Positions 29,641-34,502 of a stretch of DNA of 34,502 nt are shown piece by piece. The stretch is from NCBI GenBank assembly GCA_028708945.1, contig JAQVXV010000009.1, positions 1-34,502 on the forward strand. The letters run 5' to 3'. Positions within the stretch are counted from its first letter, which is position 1, and every line of letters starts with the position of its first letter. The stretch comes from Bacilli bacterium (GTDB lineage: Bacteria > Bacillota_I > Bacilli_A > RF39 > UBA660). Under the pieces are notes generated by a model. That model was not told where the DNA came from and ran no database searches. It saw nothing but the letters and a program-made list of their open reading frames with translations. The position numbers were made by a program, and so were the translations under genes.

Positions 29641-29952
29641 ATGAAAGAAATAATGATAGAACTATTAAATAATATATTACCGATTATAGCTACTGCTTTA
29701 AGTGGTTTAATCGCTTATGTAGGCAATAAGATTAAAAAATACTACGATGAAAAGTATCGTACAGAAACTATTGATAATGTTTTAAAATCAACAGTTGATT
29801 ATGTCGAACAAGTATTTAAAGATATTAAAGGTAAAGAAAAGCTAGATAAAGCAAGAGATGTAGCATTATCTAGACTTAAAAATAAAGGAATTGATATAGA
29901 TGAGATAGAACTAACCATAATCATTGAGGCTTTTGTTAGGGGGCTTAAATAA
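29641..29952 (+). CDS. Holin, LLH family
   Basis: 103 aa. Opens the membrane at the end of infection so that the endolysin can reach the wall. The membrane segment is at about residues 10-30 ([20 protein letters not shown]), followed by the LLH-type soluble part: [20 protein letters not shown] and [23 protein letters not shown] precedes ATG 29641. The stop overlaps the endolysin start (TAATG), a common holin-endolysin arrangement. Confidence 0.8.
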   Translation: MKEIMIELLNNILPIIATALSGLIAYVGNKIKKYYDEKYRTETIDNVLKSTVDYVEQVFKDIKGKEKLDKARDVALSRLKNKGIDIDEIELTIIIEAFVRGLK

Positions 29953-30758
29953 TGGCAAAATACCCATTAATACAAACTAAAAACCCAGTATTAAAAAACG
30001 GAGTGCATTATCTAACAAGCGACTATAAAAGCAGAAACTCATCAAGAAAAAGCCATAGTGGAATAGATATAATCGGTAAAGGTTATGCTTGTGATTATAT
30101 AGTGGCTATAGATAAAGGAACAGTTAATAAAGTAGGTTATAATTTATTAAGAGGCTATTATGTTGAGATAAATCACGGAGCATTAACTAGTGCATATTTC
30201 CACTTAAAAAAGAATACAACAGTAGTTAAAAAAGGTAATAGTGTAACTAAAGGTCAAGTATTGGGTTACATGGGTAATACAGGAAATTCAACAGGAGCTC
30301 ACTTACATATAAGCATTTACAAAAATGGAGTGGTAATTGACCCGTTACCGTTTTTAGAAGGTAAATCATTATATGAAGAAATTAAGCCAATAAATGATAC
30401 TATTTATACAGTTAAACGAGGCGATACACTATCTAAAATAGCTACTATGTATAATACAACTTATCAAAAATTAGCCGAGTATAATAACATAAAAAACCCT
30501 AATATTATTAATGTAGGTCAAATAATAAGAATACCTGGTAATAAGTTTAATTTAACTAGATTATTAAAAGTAGGAACTAAAGGTAATGATGTTAAAGAAC
30601 TGCAGAAAGCACTAGGTGGATTAAGTGTAGATGGTATATTTGGTGCTAAAACTTTAGCAAAAGTAAAATCATTTCAAAAGTCAAAAAAATTATACCAAGA
30701 TGGAATAGTAGGTAAAAATACTGCTCATGCATTATGTTGGTTATATTTAAATAAGTAA
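29952..30758 (+). CDS. Endolysin: M23 peptidase, LysM, peptidoglycan-binding domain
   Basis: 268 aa. Residues 15-137 are an M23 zinc metallopeptidase: HSGID (H35, D39) and GAHLHIS (H117, H119) supply the metal ligands and catalytic His. Residues 151-196 are LysM ([20 protein letters not shown]). Residues 204-262 are a PG_binding_1 domain ([20 protein letters not shown]). No signal peptide, so release depends on the holin. M23 cuts peptide cross-links in peptidoglycan; which bond is cut cannot be told. Three-domain lysins with the catalytic part first suit Gram-positive hosts. Confidence 0.93.
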   Translation: MAKYPLIQTKNPVLKNGVHYLTSDYKSRNSSRKSHSGIDIIGKGYACDYIVAIDKGTVNKVGYNLLRGYYVEINHGALTSAYFHLKKNTTVVKKGNSVTKGQVLGYMGNTGNSTGAHLHISIYKNGVVIDPLPFLEGKSLYEEIKPINDTIYTVKRGDTLSKIATMYNTTYQKLAEYNNIKNPNIINVGQIIRIPGNKFNLTRLLKVGTKGNDVKELQKALGGLSVDGIFGAKTLAKVKSFQKSKKLYQDGIVGKNTAHALCWLYLNK

Positions 30759-30848
30759 AAAACATATATTGTCTTATTGTGTCGTTTGGCTTGCTTTTTA
30801 GCAATTTTATATTAAAATAATACACTTGTTAGGGGAGAGTGTAAAAAG

Positions 30849-30992
30849 TTGCTAGAACAGGCTAAAAACTATCAAAATAAACAAGTTAGCATTATAGTTA
30901 ACGAACTATCGTATTATAAACGAGTTTATCCAAGAAATTTTAATAAAATTAACGAATTAAGAAACAAACTAAAAGACTTAGCTAAATGCTAG
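30849..30992 (+). CDS. Small hypothetical protein, 47 aa
   Basis: TTG 30849 follows AGGGGAG, with a rather long spacing of about 11 bases. The product (MLEQAKNYQNKQVSIIVNEL, then basic helix YKRVYPRNFNKINELRNKLK) is helical. Its last codons form one arm of a bidirectional terminator and overlap the tail of the convergent HNH gene. Not recognised; the unusual start keeps confidence low. Confidence 0.45.
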   Translation: MLEQAKNYQNKQVSIIVNELSYYKRVYPRNFNKINELRNKLKDLAKC

Positions 30993-31003
30993 GTCTTTTT
31001 TTT
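30972..31003. terminator. Bidirectional intrinsic terminator
   Basis: AAAGACTTAGC (30972-30982) pairs with GCTAGGTCTTT (30988-30998) with one G-U pair, flanked by T on the plus side and A on the other. Ends both plus-strand late transcripts and the minus-strand HNH transcript; both genes' stop codons lie within it. Confidence 0.85.
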
Positions 31004-31392
31004 ATGTACTCATTTAGTTTAGGTCGCCAATATTTATTATTTTTATGTACTACATTGTGATGACAATCCATGCATAGAATTACGCAATTGTTAACATCAT
31101 TGGTAAGGACTTTAGACCTACCATTAATATGGTGCAGTTGTAATTGCCGTTTTAAGCCACATAAGACACATTTTCCCTCATCTCTGGTATAAACACACTC
31201 ATACACTTGTTTGGTTACTGTAACACGCCTTTTTGATACTTTTTTAATAGGTTTATTTACCTTAATTGGTTTTATTTCTTTATATTCTTTTAAATCGCAA
31301 TCTTTGCAATCTTGTATCTCTTTTTTTAATTTAGTGCAATAAAAATAATACTTATAATTTTTAGATCTTCTTTTAAAATGTTTGCAGTTCAT
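30982..31392 (-). CDS. HNH endonuclease, minus strand, zinc-ribbon type
   Basis: 136 aa. N-terminal Cys cluster (MNCKHFKRR...YYFYCTKLKKEIQDCKDC) and an HNH domain with two CxxC knuckles: KCVLCGLKRQ, LQLHHINGRSK, NNCVILCMDCHHNVVH. This is the McrA/homing-type HNH class. The only clear gene on the minus strand, with its own promoter (31415-31443), as expected of a moron or mobile nuclease. Reverse-strand GAAAGG lies before its ATG at 31390-31392. It could cut rival phage or host DNA; target unknown. Confidence 0.82.
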   Translation of the reverse strand: MNCKHFKRRSKNYKYYFYCTKLKKEIQDCKDCDLKEYKEIKPIKVNKPIKKVSKRRVTVTKQVYECVYTRDEGKCVLCGLKRQLQLHHINGRSKVLTNDVNNCVILCMDCHHNVVHKNNKYWRPKLNEYIKKRPSI

Positions 31393-31414
31393 AATTTATT
31401 CCCTTTCTATAAGT

Positions 31415-31443
31415 ATTATACACTATATTTTACGCCTTTACAA
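31415..31443 (-). promoter_or_regulatory. Promoter of the minus-strand HNH gene
   Basis: On the minus strand TTGTAA (31438-31443) and TATAAT (31415-31420) stand 17 bases apart, about 25 bases upstream of the HNH start. A perfect -10 box and a four-of-six -35 box. Confidence 0.65.
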
Positions 31444-31451
31444 TAAAAATA

Positions 31452-31464
31452 TATACAATGTATA
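31452..31464. promoter_or_regulatory. Operator-like palindrome 1
   Basis: TATACAATGTATA, arms TATACA and TGTATA around one base. Shares arms with the palindrome at 31490-31504. Lies between the two divergent promoters, upstream of the HNH -35. Confidence 0.55.
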
Positions 31465-31482
31465 AAAAAGTGATAAAATATA

Positions 31483-31511
31483 TTGACATCATACAAAATG
31501 TATGGTAAAGT
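31483..31511 (+). promoter_or_regulatory. Promoter of the XRE regulator operon
   Basis: TTGACA (31483-31488), a perfect -35, 17 bases from TAAAGT (31506-31511). It lies 26 bases before the XRE start. The second palindrome fills the spacer, which suggests autorepression. Confidence 0.7.
31490..31504. promoter_or_regulatory. Operator-like palindrome 2
   Basis: CATACAAAATGTATG, arms CATACA and TGTATG around AAA, between -35 and -10 of the XRE promoter. Arms resemble those at 31452-31464 (YATACA/TGTATR). Confidence 0.6.
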
Positions 31512-31536
31512 TGATTTAGATAGAAGGGAGGATATA

Positions 31537-31767
31537 ATGATAAGCTTAGCAAATGAGATTAAAGCATACAGAAAAAGATACGGTCTAACTCAATCAGATG
31601 TTGCTTCTAAAATGGGAATTAGTTTAACTACTTATGTTAATTACGAAAATAATCCATTTTCAATGTCAATCGGTTTTTTAATTAAACTGTGTGAAGTATT
31701 AGATAAAAATTTAGTTACTGCTTTTTTTACCACAGAACTATACAAAATATATAATAAAAAAAAATAA
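31537..31767 (+). CDS. XRE-family helix-turn-helix regulator (Cro/CI-like)
   Basis: 76 aa. The HTH is at about residues 12-45: YGLTQSDVASKMGISLTTYV then NYENNPFSMSIGFLIKLCEV. Small like Cro rather than two-domain CI; no peptidase domain. The frame opens at 31483, but AAGGGAGG at 31525-31530 supports ATG 31537. Two palindromes upstream are likely operators for itself and the divergent HNH gene. Without an integrase in the window, its role is early control rather than classical lysogeny. Confidence 0.82.
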   Translation: MISLANEIKAYRKRYGLTQSDVASKMGISLTTYVNYENNPFSMSIGFLIKLCEVLDKNLVTAFFTTELYKIYNKKK

Positions 31768-31803
31768 AAAAGTACTAGCAGACTAAGAAAGGAGTTGAAA
31801 GAA

Positions 31804-32046
31804 ATGAAAAAAGGGAAAATAACGAAACTAAAATACGAAAATATAATATTTATTATTTTAGTAAGTGGCAGTGTATTTAATGCTACTTTAATAGGTTCAA
31901 ACGGAGTGTTTGGAGTATACAGTGCAATTATAACACTACTAGTACAAATAGGTATGTGGGAGCTTGTAAGATATGGAATTAGATATATCAGAAAAAATCC
32001 TCAAACAGTAGCAAATGAGATCGCTTCACTGTTTAAGGACAATTAA
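31804..32046 (+). CDS. Two-span membrane protein, 80 aa
   Basis: ATG 31804 is nine bases after AGGAG; a TTG at 31795 is in frame but too close to it. Two hydrophobic segments at about residues 12-30 (NIIFIILVSGSVFNATLIGS) and 35-55 (VYSAIITLLVQIGMWELV). The C-terminal tail is polar (RKNPQTVANEIASLFKDN). Early gene, not recognised; superinfection exclusion or sensing are possible but unsupported. Confidence 0.6.
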   Translation: MKKGKITKLKYENIIFIILVSGSVFNATLIGSNGVFGVYSAIITLLVQIGMWELVRYGIRYIRKNPQTVANEIASLFKDN

Positions 32047-32114
32047 ATTGCTTTATAAAAATAAGCAACTAAATTATACCAAATAAACAATTAAAAATCA
32101 AGAAAAGAGTAAAA

Positions 32115-32441
32115 ATGAAGAAAAATAAAGAAATTATTATAACAATAATACTCTGCTTTATGATTTTACTTTTATCCACACAAATAAAAATAATAATCGG
32201 ATCGGGTGCAAGTATGCAACCGACATATCCTAATTTTAAAATATTATTATGTATTAAAAATAAAGATTATAAAGTAGGCGATATCGTGTCTTATAAGCTT
32301 GATAAACATAAGGTAGTCCATCGTATTACAGCAATAATTGATGATGGCATTATAACTCAATATCAAACTAAAGGCGACGGAAACACAGGAACTGATAGGT
32401 ATTTAATTACAAGAACTAATATAGAATGCAAGGTTATTTAA
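32115..32441 (+). CDS. Minimal signal peptidase I, archaeal/Sec11-like
   Basis: 108 aa. An N-terminal membrane anchor (residues 6-22), then the S26 catalytic fold: GSGASMQPTYPN with nucleophile S33, VGDIVSY at 54-60, KVVHRI with H69 in the place of the bacterial Lys (the Ser-His-Asp S26B type), and TKGDGNTGTD with D88 and D94. Such enzymes remove signal peptides at the membrane. The protein is shorter than most. AAAAGAG precedes ATG 32115. It sits between an early membrane protein and the replication genes. Unusual in a phage; substrate unknown. Confidence 0.8.
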   Translation: MKKNKEIIITIILCFMILLLSTQIKIIIGSGASMQPTYPNFKILLCIKNKDYKVGDIVSYKLDKHKVVHRITAIIDDGIITQYQTKGDGNTGTDRYLITRTNIECKVI

Positions 32442-32463
32442 GAACCATAGCAAGGAGGAAATA

Positions 32464-33165
32464 ATGGCAAGAAAAAGAATGTTTGACACAGAAATTATTA
32501 CTCAAGATTCATTTTTAGATTTACCTATGGAAAGTAAAGCATTATATTTTTTACTAGGAATGGAAGCTGACGATGAAGGGTTTGTAAATCCAAACAAAGT
32601 ATTAAGATTATATGGTGGTACTCAAGACGGAATTAAAGTATTAATAGCTAAAGAATATATAATACCTTTTAAAAGTGGAGTAGTAGTGATTACTGATTGG
32701 AACACTAATAATTGGTTAGATAAAAGAAGATCTAAAAATACTATTTACTTAGAAGAAAAAACACAATTAAAACTAGATAAAAACACTAATAAATATATAC
32801 TTGCTAAGCCGATGCTAAGCGAATGCTTAGAGAGTATAGAAGAGAATAGAGTAGAAGAGTATAGAATAGAAGAGAATAGAACAACTACTACTAAAGATAT
32901 AAATATATATGAAATAGTAGAAAAAAACTTTGGGAGAACAATATCACCTATGGAATTTGAAAAAATAAATAATTGGTTATTGTTGTTTAATGAAGATATT
33001 TTAAATTATGCAATAGAATTATGTGTTTTACAAAATAAAAAAACATTTGCTTATTTAGAAGGGATTTTAAAAAACTGGAAAAGTCAGCAATATAAAACTT
33101 TAGAAGAAATTAAAGATAATGAAATATCTAAAACTGAAAAACCTAAAGAACGGACTTACTTATGA
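32464..33165 (+). CDS. DnaD-like replisome organizer
   Basis: 233 aa. The N-terminal 90 residues are a winged-helix origin-binding domain (TEIITQDSFLDLPMESKALY, DDEGFVNPNKVLRLYGG). The C-terminal domain is DnaD/DnaB2-like (MEFEKINNWLLLFNEDILNY, FAYLEGILKNWKSQQYKTLE). In such phages this protein melts the origin and loads the helicase encoded next. The linker encodes three five-residue repeats (IEENR, VEEYR, IEENR) made by a 15-bp tandem DNA repeat, likely the origin itself. AGGAGG precedes ATG 32464. Confidence 0.85.
   Translation: MARKRMFDTEIITQDSFLDLPMESKALYFLLGMEADDEGFVNPNKVLRLYGGTQDGIKVLIAKEYIIPFKSGVVVITDWNTNNWLDKRRSKNTIYLEEKTQLKLDKNTNKYILAKPMLSECLESIEENRVEEYRIEENRTTTTKDINIYEIVEKNFGRTISPMEFEKINNWLLLFNEDILNYAIELCVLQNKKTFAYLEGILKNWKSQQYKTLEEIKDNEISKTEKPKERTYL
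32802..32925. other. Candidate replication origin inside the organizer gene
   Basis: Two TGCTAAGC copies (32802-32809, 32813-32820) and an inverted CTAAGC/GCTTAG hairpin (32815-32830) precede three tandem 15-bp iterons (32836-32850, 32851-32865, 32866-32880; consensus RTAGAAGAGWATAGA). AT-rich DNA follows to about 32925. Iterons plus an AT-rich unwinding region within the organizer gene match known phage origins of this type. Confidence 0.65.
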
Positions 33166-34346
33166 GAGAGGAAATAGAAAAAAGTTTTATAGCTTATTTA
33201 ATTATTTATCCTGAAAATTTACTAAACATACAAATTAAACCTAAATATTTATCAGATAAAAAAAATAAATTGTTGTTAGAACATTTAATTAATCATTATA
33301 AAAAGTATAAAAAAATATCACTAGCAAAATTAATTGAAGAAAATAAAAACTTTGATAGAGATTATTATTTTGAATTAGTTGCAGATCAATTTTATGAAAA
33401 AAATTTAACTGATTACGAAGAAATAATATTAAATCATTACAAACAAGATATTCTTAAAGATTTAAATAAAAAACTAGACAATGAATTAATAACTTTTAAT
33501 GAGTTTGTATCAAAAATAAAAAAGATAGACGATTACCAAATAGTTAAAGTTAAAAAATTAGATGCTGGAGAAATAGAAAATAATTTAAAAAGTAATGTAA
33601 AAATTAACTTAACTAATTTCCCGAAATTAAATCAAGTATTAAGGCTTGTAAGAAACGATTTTTTAATAGTAGGTGCAACAACTGGAGCAGGTAAAAGCTC
33701 GTTATTACTAAATATTATGAATGATTTAATGAATGATTATCAGTGTATATATTTTAATTTAGAAATGGCTAAATCAACGATATATCAAAGATTAATCGCA
33801 ATTAATTCAGGATTACCAGTAGACCATATAACAAGTCCTAAAAGTGAACATCAAGCAGAAACTATAAAAAATACAATTAAGGAATTGGAAAACAAAGGTT
33901 TAATTATAGAACATCAAGTAAGTGAAATAAAACAAATTAGATCATTAATAGCAAAAGTAAAAACTGATAAGCATACGATAGTCTTCATCGACCATTTAGG
34001 ATTAATTTCAGTTGATAGTAATAAATCACTTTATGAAAAAACAACTGAGATAGCAAAGGCTTTAAGGCAAATATCGCTTAATTATGATTGTACGATAATC
34101 GGAGCAAGTCAGTTAAATAGAAGTGCTTATTCATCAGAAAATATCAATCTATCAATGTTAAAAGATAGTGGTGAAATGGAAAATAGTGCAAGTAAAGTAA
34201 TTTTGTTACACAAACAAAAAACCATACATGAAGAAGATAAAATATCAGAGCTAGATGTTGAAGTAGCAAAAAATAGAGATGGATTAATAGGGTTTATAAA
34301 ATTTGAATATCAAAAGAAAAAACAAATATTTAAAGAGGTGGAATAG
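33162..34346 (+). CDS. Replicative DNA helicase, DnaB-like
   Basis: 394 aa. DnaB helicases ring the lagging strand and unwind the fork. The N-terminal helical domain spans about residues 1-110. The RecA-type core carries Walker A GATTGAGKSS (171-180), followed by IYFNLEMAKSTIYQRLIA, Walker B IVFIDHLGLIS, and the sensor ASQLNRSA, with arginine-finger region KNRDG near the end. ATGA overlap with the organizer gene suggests coupled synthesis with its loader. Slightly shorter than chromosomal DnaB, as usual for phages. Confidence 0.92.
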   Translation: MREEIEKSFIAYLIIYPENLLNIQIKPKYLSDKKNKLLLEHLINHYKKYKKISLAKLIEENKNFDRDYYFELVADQFYEKNLTDYEEIILNHYKQDILKDLNKKLDNELITFNEFVSKIKKIDDYQIVKVKKLDAGEIENNLKSNVKINLTNFPKLNQVLRLVRNDFLIVGATTGAGKSSLLLNIMNDLMNDYQCIYFNLEMAKSTIYQRLIAINSGLPVDHITSPKSEHQAETIKNTIKELENKGLIIEHQVSEIKQIRSLIAKVKTDKHTIVFIDHLGLISVDSNKSLYEKTTEIAKALRQISLNYDCTIIGASQLNRSAYSSENINLSMLKDSGEMENSASKVILLHKQKTIHEEDKISELDVEVAKNRDGLIGFIKFEYQKKKQIFKEVE

Positions 34347-34432
34347 TGAAAGCAGAAGATGAAATGAAACATATAAGCGAAATACTAGATGAATTTTATA
34401 AAAATTTAATAATAAAAAATTTAGAGAGGTAG
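34346..34432 (+). CDS. Tiny hypothetical protein, 28 aa
   Basis: GTG 34346 overlaps the helicase stop (TAGTG) and follows AGAGGTGG. The product (MKAEDEMKHISEILDEFYKN, then LIIKNLER) is a short charged helix. The good ribosome site and tight spacing argue that it is translated; the function is unknown. Confidence 0.5.
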   Translation: MKAEDEMKHISEILDEFYKNLIIKNLER

Positions 34433-34434
34433 AA

Positions 34435-34502
34435 ATGAAAAATAAAATCTTAATCGGGGGGTTAGGGTTGGTAATTTTAACTTTAATATATTTATGTTTA
34501 AT
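34435..34502 (+). CDS. 5' part of small membrane protein split by the window ends
   Basis: ATG 34435, behind GAGAGG, encodes MKNKILIGGLGLVILTLIYL and runs off the right edge with two bases left over. Those two plus base 1 form ATT, and the frame continues to the stop at 176-178. This segment is the membrane anchor; the acidic helix is at the other edge. Confidence 0.7.
   Translation, partial: MKNKILIGGLGLVILTLIYLCL

Noticed and set aside
30791..30818. Promoter-like TTGCTT and TAAAAT pair before gene 30849
   Set aside because: Only three -35 bases match and the spacing is 16; AT-rich DNA gives many such pairs.
32048..32068. TTGCTT/AAGCAA inverted repeat
   Set aside because: Six-base stem with a 9-base loop and no T run; too weak to call a terminator in AT-rich DNA.
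1..34502. CRISPR arrays, tRNA genes, insertion sequences and integrase
   Set aside because: I looked for regularly spaced repeats, cloverleaf sequences, transposase motifs and integrase tetrads and found none; the only long exact repeat is the duplicated ORF.

Overview
The window reads as one complete, compact tailed-phage genome (siphovirus, HK97-type head, long non-contractile tail) from an AT-rich Gram-positive (Bacillota-like) host. TGA acts as a stop in many genes (for example at 321-323, 4122-4124, 6473-6475), so the code is the standard bacterial one and not the Mycoplasma code. Most genes start behind strong GGAGG-type ribosome sites and overlap in ATGA or TAATG fashion. The open frame that runs off the right edge (from 34435) continues in phase into the open frame at the left edge (ending at 178). 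The simplest reading is a circular or circularly permuted 34,502-bp genome cut inside a small membrane-protein gene.

Layout. 1-7209: early accessory and recombination genes, including a small winged-helix protein, an ERF single-strand annealing protein, a DUF1351-type protein, an OB-fold/SSB-like protein with an acidic tail, an orphan adenine/cytosine-N methyltransferase, a NinB-like mediator, a MazG-like NTP pyrophosphohydrolase and many tiny unknowns, two of which are a base-for-base duplicate. 7223-7936: an ArpU/DUF1492-type late regulator, then an extended -10 promoter without a -35, two ATGAGAC repeats, a highly folded leader RNA and two intrinsic terminators. 7937-9155: small membrane proteins, an HNH-like protein, a Cys-rich protein and a RusA resolvase. 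9216-11472: a glycosylation cassette (GT2 plus a nucleotidyltransferase-GT4 fusion). 11466-20030: HNH, candidate cos, TerS, TerL, portal, ClpP-like protease, capsid, connectors and major tail protein. 20088-29342: tail chaperone with -1 frameshift, tape measure, Dit, Tal, a large tail protein with BspA-type leucine-rich repeats, then a tetranucleotide-repeat leader ORF and three small tail-tip genes without ribosome sites. 29390-30758: lysis genes (membrane coiled-coil protein, LLH-type holin, M23-LysM-PGB endolysin). 30849-31767: a convergent HNH gene and an XRE regulator with palindromic operators. 31804-34502: two membrane proteins, one of them a minimal Sec11-type signal peptidase, then a DnaD-like replisome organizer carrying iterons, and a DnaB-like helicase.

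How it fits together: the DnaD-like organizer probably melts an origin inside its own gene and loads the phage helicase. ERF, NinB-like and RusA proteins handle recombination. The late regulator switches on the packaging, head, tail and lysis block through the promoter at 7634-7667. No integrase, excisionase, partition gene or tRNA is visible, so despite the XRE regulator the phage is either virulent or maintained outside the chromosome. The most unusual parts are the glycosylation cassette, the phage signal peptidase, the (AAGC)6 leader that could switch tail-tip translation, the ORF-exact duplication, and the late leader RNA.
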